Source: Streptomyces sp. DSM 110735
GTDB taxonomy: Bacteria; Actinomycetota; Actinomycetes; Streptomycetales; Streptomycetaceae
NCBI RefSeq assembly: GCF_016482685.1
Contig: NZ_JACYHF010000003.1
Span: 124,001-188,000, forward strand
DNA length: 64,000 bases
Direction: 5' to 3'
A program made the position numbers and the translations under genes. Below are positions 1 to 7,355 of this stretch, piece by piece (within the stretch, counting starts at the first letter, position 1; each line of letters opens with the position of its first letter). The notes under the pieces are model-generated. The model was not told the origin of the DNA. It made no database searches and worked only from the letters and a program-made list of their open reading frames with translations.

Positions 1-818
1 AGGAAGCATCCCCGGCCACCCAAGCGTCCCCGGCCACCGAAGCGCCATCGGACACGGAAGCACCGCCCGCCGCCGAACCGTCCCCGGAGCCGGCGGCGCC
101 CGCCCTCGCCCTCTCCGGTCTCCGCTTCGCCTACGGTCCCGCGAGCGAACCGGTGCTCCACGGGCTGGACCTGGCGCTGCCACCCGGCACCCACCTCGCC
201 GTCGTCGGTCCGAGCGGCACCGGCAAGTCCACGCTGACCGCCCTGATCGCCGGGCTGCTCGCGCCCGACGCGGGCACGACCCACGTCCACGGCCGCCCGG
301 CGCCGGACGCGACCGCGCTGCGCACCCTCATCCCGCAGGAGGCGTACGTCCACGGCGGCACCCTCGCCGAGAACCTCACGCTGCACCGCCCGGACCCCGT
401 GCCCGAGGACGAACTGCTGGCCGCCGCCGACGCGGTGGGGCTGACCCCCCTGCTGACCGCGCTCGGCGGTCCGGACGCCCGGGTCGACCCCACCGCCCTG
501 TCCGCGGGTGAGCGCCAGCTCGTCGCGCTCACCCGCGCCTACCTCTCCCCCGCCCCGCTCGCGCTGCTGGACGAGGCGACCTGTCATCTGGACGCGGAGG
601 CGGAGGAACGCGCGGAGCGGGCGTTCGCGGCGCGTCCGGGCGGCACCCTGGTGGTCGTCGCGCACCGGATGAACTCGGCGCGGCGGGCGGATCTCGTGCT
701 GGTGCTGGACGGCGCGCGCACGGTGTGCGGGACGCACGCCGAGCTGCTCGCCTCCTCGCCGCTGTACCGGGACCTCATGGGCGACTGGGCCGGGGCGTCC
801 GACGCGCGGGTGGGCTGA
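1..818 (+). CDS. ABC transporter ATP-binding domain, 5' end outside window
   Basis: The reading frame is open from base 3 and ends with TGA, giving 271 visible residues. After about 35 residues of Ala/Pro/Ser/Thr/Glu linker, made partly of an A-S-P-A-T type repeat, there is one nucleotide-binding domain: Walker A GPSGTGKST, a Q-loop, the signature LSAGERQ, Walker B LALLDEAT and the switch His in VAHRM. The signature is LSAGE rather than LSGGQ, as in several exporter ATPases. The linker suggests this is the C-terminal half of a fused permease-ATPase whose membrane domain lies upstream. The substrate is not visible. The gene converges on the response-regulator gene, 19 bp away. Confidence 0.85.
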   Translation, partial: EASPATQASPATEAPSDTEAPPAAEPSPEPAAPALALSGLRFAYGPASEPVLHGLDLALPPGTHLAVVGPSGTGKSTLTALIAGLLAPDAGTTHVHGRPAPDATALRTLIPQEAYVHGGTLAENLTLHRPDPVPEDELLAAADAVGLTPLLTALGGPDARVDPTALSAGERQLVALTRAYLSPAPLALLDEATCHLDAEAEERAERAFAARPGGTLVVVAHRMNSARRADLVLVLDGARTVCGTHAELLASSPLYRDLMGDWAGASDARVG

Positions 819-837
819 GCGGCGCCGGAAGCCGCCG

Positions 838-1446
838 TCACAGCCATCCCTCCCCCCGGGATATCCGGATCGCGTCGATCCGGTTCCGCGCCCCCGTCTT
901 CCGGGTGATCGCGGCCATGTAGTTGCGGACCGTCCCGTGGGACAGGTGCAGGCTGCGGGCGATCTCGGCGATCGACGCGCCGCCCGCCGCGAGGTCCAGC
1001 ACGCTCAGCTCCCGGCGTGTCAGCGGGATCTGCGTCGCCCGGAGGAAGCCGAAGCCCAGGGAGGCGTCGATGAAACGTTCCCGCGCGGCGACGTGCCGTA
1101 TCGCGCGGACCAGGCGATCCGGGGAGCCCGCCTTGTCGACGAAGCCGAGCGCGCCCGCCTCGGCGGCGCGCTTGAGCAGACCGGGGCGATGGGCACTGGC
1201 GAGGACCACCAGGGCGGGTGGGCGTCCTCCCGTGCCCGGGGGACACAACTCGGCCAGTGGGGGCGCCGCGTTGCCGTCGCCGTACTCGAGGTCGGCCGCG
1301 CACACGTCCGGGGACAGTGTGCGCACCTGGTCGGAGGCGCCGCGCCACGGCGTGTCGTCCACATGGAGGCCGGGTTCCCGCCGCAGCCACTCCGCCAGGA
1401 CCGCCCGTACCAGACACGCGTCGTGCACCAGAAGCACCCGGATCAC
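838..1446 (-). CDS. LuxR/NarL-type response regulator
   Basis: 202 residues from a GTG start preceded by a GGGGGCGG-like ribosome site. The start is chosen because the receiver domain begins there (IRVLLVHD); the frame stays open upstream but only with low-complexity sequence. Receiver residues are visible: D9 of the acidic pair (its partner is H8), the probable phospho-acceptor D52, S84 and K105. The C-terminal 65 residues are a LuxR helix-turn-helix (LTRRELSVLDLAAGG...HLSHGTVRNYM). No sensor kinase is adjacent inside the window, so it is an orphan here, although a kinase could lie outside. Its target is unknown. It is divergent from the SpoIIE phosphatase gene. Confidence 0.88.
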   Translation of the reverse strand: MIRVLLVHDACLVRAVLAEWLRREPGLHVDDTPWRGASDQVRTLSPDVCAADLEYGDGNAAPPLAELCPPGTGGRPPALVVLASAHRPGLLKRAAEAGALGFVDKAGSPDRLVRAIRHVAARERFIDASLGFGFLRATQIPLTRRELSVLDLAAGGASIAEIARSLHLSHGTVRNYMAAITRKTGARNRIDAIRISRGEGWL

Positions 1447-1792
1447 TCCCGCCCCCTCGGTTTCGCTCTGTGTCGCTCTGTGCGGCCGTACTGTCACCCT
1501 CGGAAGTCGACCGCGTGCCCATTGTTGGGTGTGGCGGCCCAACTCGTGCACGGAGATCCAGCCATCAGGAGGCGCGGGGGCGCACACGCGGCGCCCGTGT
1601 GCCATCGCGTGCTCCACAACCACGGGCATGGGCCCCGCCCTCGCGGGGTACTCGGGCGGCCCACTGCCGACCGGGCCGGTCCGCAGGTCAGGAGGCGGCC
1701 CGGTGGCGGCATCCGCCGCGCGCGGGGCGTCCCCGGGCGGCCGCCCCGCTCCGCCCGGGCCGGGCGCGCGACCGTACGAGGAGGTGGTCGGG
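1447..1792. other. Divergent promoter region between response regulator and phosphatase
   Basis: 346 bp with no convincing gene. Short ORFs here are Arg/Pro-rich shadows. It must carry the promoters of both flanking divergent genes, but I could not pick a -35/-10 pair with confidence. Confidence 0.5.
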
Positions 1793-3922
1793 GTGTCCGA
1801 CACACCGGGGCCCGCGTCCGTGTCCCCGGCCGCCGGACGACCGCTGCTGTCGGTCGCGCTCGCCTCGATGATGGAGGACGTCGGGGCGCACTCCGGTGCG
1901 GTCTATCTGCTGCGTCCCGACGCGCCAGTGCTGGAGATGGCGGTGATGGCGGGGCTGCCGCGCGCCTTCGCCGCGCCCTGGGAGCGGGTCGGGCTGAGCG
2001 CGCAGATCCCGGTGGCCCTGGCGGCCCGGGAGCGGCGCCTGGTGTGGGTGGGCGGCGCGGAGGAGATGGCGCGCCGGTTCCCGAGGATCGCGGTGGTGCT
2101 GCCGTACCCCTTCGCGCTCGCGGCGGTGCCGCTGGCGACGGCGGAGCGGGTGCTCGGCGTGGTGTTCGTGACCTGGCCCGGCACCCGCGCGGCGGAGCTG
2201 TCCGGCGAGGACCAGCACCGGCTGACGGAAGCCTGCGCGCGGCTCTCCGGGCAACTGGAGCGGGCCGCCGCCGAGTCCCGGCCGCCCGGACCCGAGCCCG
2301 ATCTGCTCGCGGCGCCCGCGCCGGAGGCCGCCGCCGACCCGGACCCGGCGGAGGCGGCGCGGCTGCTGTCCCGGCTGCCGTACGGCCTGGTCTCGATGGA
2401 TCTGCGGGGTCGCATCGGCTTCCTCAACGACGCCGCCGCCGAACTCCTCGGCCGCTCCGCCGGGGAGCTGCTGGGCACCCTGCCGTGGGTGTCGGTCCCG
2501 TGGCTGAACGATCCGGGGTACGAGGACCGCTACCGGGCGGCGCTGCTCAGTCAGCGGCCGACCTCGTTCGTGGCGCTGCGCCCGCCGGACCAGTGGCTGT
2601 CCTTCCGGCTGTATCCGAGCACGACCGGGCTGAGCGTGCGCATCACCCGTGTCAAGGTGCTCACGGAGCGGGCACGCGAGGCGGCGCGCTCGGGCACGCC
2701 CCCGCCCCGCCTGGTGACCATCTCCCAACTGCTCAGCCTGACCGGCGCGCTGACCGAGGCGGTGGCGGTACGGGACCTGGTGCGGCTGGTCGCGGACGAG
2801 CTGGGACCCGCCGTCGGCAGCCGGGCACTGGTGCTGCTCGGCTCGCAGGAGGGACGGCTGCGCGTGCTGGGCCACCAGGGCTACCGCGACGCGCGGGCGG
2901 TGGAGCACTACGACGGACTCCCGCTGAGCGCGCGCTCCCCGGGCACCCAGGCGCTGGACAGCGGCGTGCCCGCGTTCTTCGAGTCGGTGGAGCATCTGGA
3001 GCGGCTCTACCCCTCGGGGCGCGAGCTACGGGACGGCTTCGCGGCCTGGGCGTATCTGCCGCTGGTCGCCTCCGGGCGCCCGGTGGGCACGTGCGTGCTG
3101 GCGTACGCGGAACCGCATGTCTTCCGGGCCGAGGAGCGCGCGGTGCTGACCAGCCTCGGCGGACTGATCGCACAGGCCCTGGAGCGGGCCCTGCTGTACG
3201 ACGCCAAGCACCGGCTCGCACACGGCCTCCAGTCGGCGCTGCTGCCGCACAGCCTGGCTCCGCCGCCGGGCATCGAGGCGGCGGCGCGCTATCTGCCCGC
3301 GACCCGGGGCATGGAGATCGGCGGCGACTTCTACGACCTGGTGCCGACCCGTCCGCTCGCGGCGGCGGTGATCGGCGACGTGCAGGGGCACAACGTGACG
3401 GCGGCGGCGCTGATGGGTCAGATCCGCACCGGGGTCCGGGCGTACACGGCGGTGGGGCAGGCGCCGGAGGAGGTCATGGACAGCATCAACCGGCTGCTGC
3501 TCGACCTCGGCGCCGACCTGTTCGCGAGCTGTCTGTATCTGCGGCTGGACCCGGCGCGCGGGCGGGCCGTGATGGCGCGGGCCGGGCATCCGCCGCCGCT
3601 GCTGCGCCGCCCGGACGGGCGGGTACGGGTGCTGGACCTGGCCGGGGGTCCGCTGCTCGGGATCGACGCGGGGGCGGTGTATCCGACGACCGAGGTGGCC
3701 CTGACGCCCGGTTCGGTGCTCGCGCTCTACACCGACGGTCTCGTGGAGTCACCGGGCGTGGACATCGAGGACGCGCTGGTGGAGCTGGGCGCGGTGTTCG
3801 CGGAGGCGGGCGCAGGACCGCTGGAGAGCGTCGCGGACGAGCTGGTGCGGCACGGGGCGTCGGGGCGCGAGCGGGTGGACGACGTGGCGGTGCTGCTGCT
3901 GCGGGCGAGCGGGGGCGGGTGA
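1793..3922 (+). CDS. GAF-PAS-GAF-SpoIIE PP2C-type protein phosphatase
   Basis: 709 residues from GTG, chosen because a strong GAGGAGG site ends about 8 bp upstream; the longer open frame starting at 923 is antisense to the regulator gene. Domain order: a GAF-like sensor (about 10-150), a PAS domain (about 180-285), a second GAF (about 310-470) and a SpoIIE/PP2C phosphatase (about 480-705). Metal-binding phosphatase motifs are intact: GGDFYD near residue 510, [15 protein letters not shown] and the terminal DDVAVLLLR. Such proteins dephosphorylate STAS anti-anti-sigma factors and so release alternative sigma factors. There is no HATPase kinase domain. The ligand of the sensors is unknown. It is followed by a strong hairpin. 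Confidence 0.92.
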   Translation: MSDTPGPASVSPAAGRPLLSVALASMMEDVGAHSGAVYLLRPDAPVLEMAVMAGLPRAFAAPWERVGLSAQIPVALAARERRLVWVGGAEEMARRFPRIAVVLPYPFALAAVPLATAERVLGVVFVTWPGTRAAELSGEDQHRLTEACARLSGQLERAAAESRPPGPEPDLLAAPAPEAAADPDPAEAARLLSRLPYGLVSMDLRGRIGFLNDAAAELLGRSAGELLGTLPWVSVPWLNDPGYEDRYRAALLSQRPTSFVALRPPDQWLSFRLYPSTTGLSVRITRVKVLTERAREAARSGTPPPRLVTISQLLSLTGALTEAVAVRDLVRLVADELGPAVGSRALVLLGSQEGRLRVLGHQGYRDARAVEHYDGLPLSARSPGTQALDSGVPAFFESVEHLERLYPSGRELRDGFAAWAYLPLVASGRPVGTCVLAYAEPHVFRAEERAVLTSLGGLIAQALERALLYDAKHRLAHGLQSALLPHSLAPPPGIEAAARYLPATRGMEIGGDFYDLVPTRPLAAAVIGDVQGHNVTAAALMGQIRTGVRAYTAVGQAPEEVMDSINRLLLDLGADLFASCLYLRLDPARGRAVMARAGHPPPLLRRPDGRVRVLDLAGGPLLGIDAGAVYPTTEVALTPGSVLALYTDGLVESPGVDIEDALVELGAVFAEAGAGPLESVADELVRHGASGRERVDDVAVLLLRASGGG

Positions 3923-4007
3923 CGGCACCCGGACCCGGACCTCGTGGCAGGACCGTAGCGGTCGCGGTGAAGGCGGCTGCCGAAGAGCCGGTCGCCGGAA
4001 AAGAGGT

Positions 4008-4037
4008 GGTCCGGCCCTCCCGCCGGAGGGCCGGACC
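4008..4037 (+). terminator. Hairpin after the phosphatase gene
   Basis: A perfect 13-bp inverted repeat (4008-4020 with 4025-4037) with a 4-base CGCC loop lies 86 bp after the phosphatase stop. There is no T-tract, which is common for actinomycete terminators. Confidence 0.75.
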
Positions 4038-4088
4038 GTCCCCGGCCGACCGGAACCGCGTGTGAACGGCCGGCCGGGGCGTCAGGTT

Positions 4089-4111
4089 CCGGCACCCGCG
4101 CGGGGTGCCGG
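4089..4111 (-). terminator. Hairpin after the serine protease gene
   Basis: A 9-bp perfect stem (4089-4097 with 4103-4111) and 5-base loop lies 14 bp beyond the protease stop codon, in the right position for its terminator. Confidence 0.7.
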
Positions 4112-4125
4112 AGGGGTGGAGCGGG

Positions 4126-5535
4126 TCAGTTGCCGCTGCTGTGGTGGTGGCGCGACTTGTGGTGCTGGGCGGTGCCGCTCTGGGCGGCGCCCTGGTCGCC
4201 CGCCGCCTGGTCACCGGCCGCGCCGTCACCGGCGCCCTGGTCGCCCGCCGCGGCGGACGGGTCCGCGGAACCGCCGACCTCGTCGCCACCCGCCTGGTCA
4301 CCGGCGCCCGCTTCGTCGCCCGCGCCGGCCTGGTCGCCCGCGCCCTGGTCGTCGCCGGCCTGGTCGCCCGCGCCCGCCTGGCCGCCGTCGCCGAGGGTGG
4401 CGCCGGTGGCCGCGAGCGCGGTGGTGACCGGCTGGAAGAAGGTCTCGCCGCCGCTGGTGCAGTCGCCGCTGCCGCCGGAGGTCAGACCGACCGCGCCGCC
4501 GTCCTGGGTGAACAGCGAGCCGCCGGAGTCACCGGCCTCGGCGCACACGTTGGTCTGGATGAGACCGGTGACGGTGTCCACGCCGTTGGGGTCGGTCTCG
4601 CTCTGGAAGTTGACCGTGGCGTCCAGACCGGTCACCTGGCCGTTGTGCAGCCCGGTGGTGGAGCCCATGCGGAAGACGGTGGAGCCGACGGTGGCGTCCA
4701 CGGCCTGGGTGATCGGGACGGTCTGACCGTTGCCCGCGTTGACCTCGCTGGGCGCCTGGGTCGCCGGGTCGTCGTACTTCACGAGGGAGAAGTCGCCGTC
4801 GCCGGGGAAGTTCGCCTGGTCCACCGTGGCGATGGGCTGCCCGGTCTGCGAGTCGGACCACTCCTTGGCGGCGACCCCGCAGTGACCGGCCGTCAGGAAG
4901 GCGGGGCTGCCGTCGGAGGCGGTGACGTTGAAGCCGAGCGAGCAGCGGACGTTGCCGCCCTCGGCCTGGGAGAAGATGGCGTCGCCGCCGGAGACGAAGG
5001 TCTTGAAGGTGCCGGAGGACTTTCTGAGGGTGGCCATGTTCGCGCCGAGGCCGTCCACGGTGGACTCCAGGCGGTCCCACTTGGCGCCGGTGACCGTGCT
5101 GTCGGCGCTGACGACGACCTTGTTGGTGCGCGGGTCCACGGCCCAGGCGGTGCCGGGGATGGTCGCCTTGGTCTTCAACGTCGCTGCGGCGGCCTTGAGT
5201 TCGGTGGTGCTGTTGTCGACCTCGCGGACGGCGGCACCGGCCTGCTGGGCGCGCGCCATGGCGCTCTGGTCGCCCCGGGCCACGTTGACGACGAGCTGCT
5301 GCTTGCCGTTCTCGTAGTACGCACCGGCGAACGCGGTGCCGAGCTGCTTCTGGAGCCGGGCGCTGAGCGTGGAGGCGTCGGTGGCCTTCAGCGTCTTGGC
5401 GGTGCCTGCGGCTGCGGTCGCGTCCTTGTCCTGGGACGCCATGGCGTTGGGCAGCAGGAGGGCCGCGGCTCCGAGCGCCGCCACACCGCCCACCGCTATC
5501 GCGGCCTTGCGCTTGGGCATTCGCTTGTGACTCAA
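4126..5535 (-). CDS. Secreted streptogrisin-like S1 serine protease with low-complexity tail
   Basis: 469 residues from TTG at 5535, supported by GGAGG about 10 bp upstream; ATG at 5520 is the alternative. A signal peptide (KRK then an Ala/Leu/Val-rich stretch, about 1-34) precedes a prodomain (about 35-190) and a chymotrypsin-fold protease of the streptogrisin/alpha-lytic type. The triad is visible: H218 in TAGHC, D248 in GDFSLV, S337 in GDSGGS, with cysteines in the usual pairs. Unlike ordinary streptogrisins, the domain is followed by about 85 residues of Gly/Ala/Asp/Gln repeats ending in a His/Ser/Lys-rich stretch ([12 protein letters not shown]). The tail is strongly acidic until that end. 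It should act outside the cell after self-cleavage. It is divergent from the double-glycine peptide gene. Confidence 0.93.
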   Translation of the reverse strand: MSHKRMPKRKAAIAVGGVAALGAAALLLPNAMASQDKDATAAAGTAKTLKATDASTLSARLQKQLGTAFAGAYYENGKQQLVVNVARGDQSAMARAQQAGAAVREVDNSTTELKAAAATLKTKATIPGTAWAVDPRTNKVVVSADSTVTGAKWDRLESTVDGLGANMATLRKSSGTFKTFVSGGDAIFSQAEGGNVRCSLGFNVTASDGSPAFLTAGHCGVAAKEWSDSQTGQPIATVDQANFPGDGDFSLVKYDDPATQAPSEVNAGNGQTVPITQAVDATVGSTVFRMGSTTGLHNGQVTGLDATVNFQSETDPNGVDTVTGLIQTNVCAEAGDSGGSLFTQDGGAVGLTSGGSGDCTSGGETFFQPVTTALAATGATLGDGGQAGAGDQAGDDQGAGDQAGAGDEAGAGDQAGGDEVGGSADPSAAAGDQGAGDGAAGDQAAGDQGAAQSGTAQHHKSRHHHSSGN

Positions 5536-6200
5536 CCTTCTCGACCTCCAGTGGGGGACGGGGGTCTGCCGCTAGGGGCAGTGGAACGGGGGCGCCCGGA
5601 CGGCTACAGGTACGGGCGGGGTGCGCGGAGCGTTCAACTCCGTTCGCCAACTTCCTTCCGGGCAAAGCGAATCGGCCACCGCGGTAGGGGTGTCCACGTC
5701 TCCTCCGAGGCCGTGGCGCAAGGGCGGCGGGTCCGGATCGTCACGCTGGGGACCCGTCAGGTGACGGTCCGTCCAGGAGGTGTACCGGAATCGTTGCTTC
5801 AGGGAATCTGCACACCGACTGCCCAAGCGGGTCACCGGCACGGCCGGATCTGCACATCCGCACGCTCCCGCAACGCGCCTTTGGAGAGGAGTGCCGGATT
5901 CGCCGCCGGAGGAACGCACGAGTCGGTACGCGGCGCGCGCCCGGCATGTGAAGGAGTGGCCACGACCCGGTGCGCACGCCGTCACCATCGCCCCCCATTA
6001 CCGACAGAAACGCCTGGTGAGGGGCTTGTTCAGGTGGAACCGGGCGCTGCGTGCGTGCTTTGATCCATCGCACCGCGGGGACCGCTCAGGGGCTGCCGGA
6101 GACGGCCGCCCCCGGGTGCTCGCGGTACGGCGGTCCATCTGTCCCCCAGAGGGGGCCGCTCTCCCCCTTGTGAGATATCCATATGAAGGGAAGTTCCACC
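5536..6200. other. Divergent intergenic region between protease and double-glycine peptide
   Basis: 665 bp without a supportable gene. It must hold the protease promoter on the minus strand and that of the peptide operon on the plus strand. The last 60 bp carry alternating C5/G5/C5 tracts. I looked for a second small GG-leader peptide here and found none. Confidence 0.6.
6143..6167 (+). promoter_or_regulatory. Mutually exclusive C5/G5/C5 hairpins in the peptide leader
   Basis: Five G residues (6151-6155) can pair either with five C residues upstream (6143-6147, loop AGA) or with five C residues downstream (6163-6167, loop of 7). The site is 33 bp before the peptide start codon, and would sit in the 5' leader if transcription starts upstream. 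Its role is unknown. Confidence 0.35.
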
Positions 6201-6416
6201 ATGAACTCCACCCCCCAGGTTGAGACCGTCGAGATCTCGGACGCCGAGCTGGACAACGTCTCCGGCGGTCTGTCCGTGAACGCCCTCAACACCGTGACCG
6301 GTGCCGTCAACGGCATCGCCCCGGTTTCCGGCCTGGTGGACACCGCCATCGGCACCGTCGAGGGCGTCACCGGCCTGAACACCCAGCCGGTCACCAACCT
6401 GGTCGCCGGTCTCTGA
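6201..6416 (+). CDS. Double-glycine leader peptide, putative NHLM exporter substrate
   Basis: 71 residues from ATG at 6201, with GAAGGGA 9 bp upstream; an in-frame ATG at 6183 lacks such a site. The first 23 residues look like a class II bacteriocin-type leader: acidic (five Asp/Glu, no basic residue) and ending ELDNVSGG, the double-glycine cleavage site of C39 peptidases. The predicted 48-residue core starts LSVNAL and consists of V-x-G-[AILV] motifs. The entire peptide uses only 13 residue types: no Cys, Lys, Arg, His, Phe, Tyr or Trp. Core net charge is about -2. With no Cys it cannot form lanthionines. It sits first in an operon with HlyD-like and two ABC exporter genes, separated from them by a hairpin. 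Function unknown: candidate secreted surface, signalling or antagonistic peptide. Confidence 0.85.
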   Translation: MNSTPQVETVEISDAELDNVSGGLSVNALNTVTGAVNGIAPVSGLVDTAIGTVEGVTGLNTQPVTNLVAGL

Positions 6417-6436
6417 TCGCACCTGGTTTCACCGAA

Positions 6437-6465
6437 GTCCCGGAGCCGTCCGCCGGCTCCGGGAC
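6437..6465 (+). terminator. Hairpin between peptide gene and exporter genes
   Basis: A perfect 12-bp stem (6437-6448 with 6454-6465) with a 5-base loop, 20 bp after the peptide stop codon. As a partial terminator it would give far more peptide mRNA than exporter mRNA, as is usual in secreted-peptide operons. It could also protect the 3' end of the peptide message. Confidence 0.75.
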
Positions 6466-6548
6466 TCTCGGGCGTTCCCCGGCGGTTTCCGCGCAGGTCT
6501 CCGCCGCAGTCTCCGTGCCGTCGTCTCTCCTCGGGTGAGGGAAGTTCC

Positions 6549-7355
6549 GTGCAGTTCCGCCAACAGGCCCTCGCCAAGCTCCAGTCACCGGAGGAACTCG
6601 ACCTCCCGGTGCGCCTCGCGCGCCCGCAGGGCTGGCTCGCGCTGGGTGTCACCGTCGTCGTGATGGCGGCGGCATCCGTGTGGACGGTGACCGGCTCGGT
6701 CACCTCCACGGTCGACGCCCCGGCCATCCTCACGCACGCGCAGGGCAGTTACCTGCTCCAGAGCCCCGTCGCCGGTCAGGTGACGGCCGTGCTCGCCAAG
6801 CAGGGCGAGCGGCTCCCCGCGAACGCGCCCGTCCTCAAGGTCCGTACGGCGCAGGGCGATTCCCTCATCCGCACGGTCGCCGCCGGACGGATCACCGCGC
6901 TCGCCGCGACGATCGGGCAGATCATCCAGACCGGCGCCAACGTCGCCGCCGTGGAGAAGGTCGCGCACACCGGCGACCCGCTGTACGCGACGGTCTACGT
7001 GCCCGCCGAGAACGCCGCCTCGATCCCGGCGCACGCGGAGGTCGACCTGACCGTCTCCTCCGTGCCCGCCGACCGCTACGGCGTCCTGCGCGGCCGGGTG
7101 AAGTCGGTGGACCGCACCGCCCAGTCGGCGCAGTCCATCGCCGCGTTCCTCGGCGACACGCAGCTCGGGCAGCAGTTCACCCGCAAGAGCCGCCCGGTCG
7201 CCGTGACCGTGAAGCTGGAGAAGTCGTCCTCGGCGAAGAGCGGTTACCGCTGGTCCTCCGCCGACGGACCGCCCTTCCGGCTCGACTCCATGACCCTGGC
7301 CACCGGTTCGGTCCATCTGGCCGACCAGCGCCCTCTCGATTGGCTGCTCCCGTGA
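6549..7355 (+). CDS. NHLM-type secretion adaptor, HlyD family
   Basis: 268 residues from GTG. A short cytoplasmic N-terminus, one transmembrane helix (about residues 28-48, WLALGVTVVVMAAASVW) and then a biotinyl-lipoyl/HlyD-like region (SPVAGQVTAVLAKQGERL, later AGRITALAATIGQIIQTG). This matches the small membrane-fusion subunit of NHLM bacteriocin export systems. In a single-membrane actinomycete it would link the ABC transporters to the cell wall side. Its stop overlaps the start of the next gene (GTGA), so translation is coupled. Confidence 0.85.
   Translation: MQFRQQALAKLQSPEELDLPVRLARPQGWLALGVTVVVMAAASVWTVTGSVTSTVDAPAILTHAQGSYLLQSPVAGQVTAVLAKQGERLPANAPVLKVRTAQGDSLIRTVAAGRITALAATIGQIIQTGANVAAVEKVAHTGDPLYATVYVPAENAASIPAHAEVDLTVSSVPADRYGVLRGRVKSVDRTAQSAQSIAAFLGDTQLGQQFTRKSRPVAVTVKLEKSSSAKSGYRWSSADGPPFRLDSMTLATGSVHLADQRPLDWLLP

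Noticed and set aside
1494..1805. Minus-strand ORF of 103 codons between response regulator and phosphatase
   Set aside because: Pro/Arg-rich, no recognisable domain, and it overlaps the phosphatase ribosome site on the other strand.
6183..6200. ATG at 6183 as start of the double-glycine peptide
   Set aside because: It has no ribosome site, and the GAAGGGA that serves ATG 6201 lies inside the added segment.
5780..6223. A 147-codon plus-strand ORF between the protease and the peptide
   Set aside because: Arg/His/Pro-rich translation without a domain or ribosome site, overlapping the peptide start in another frame.
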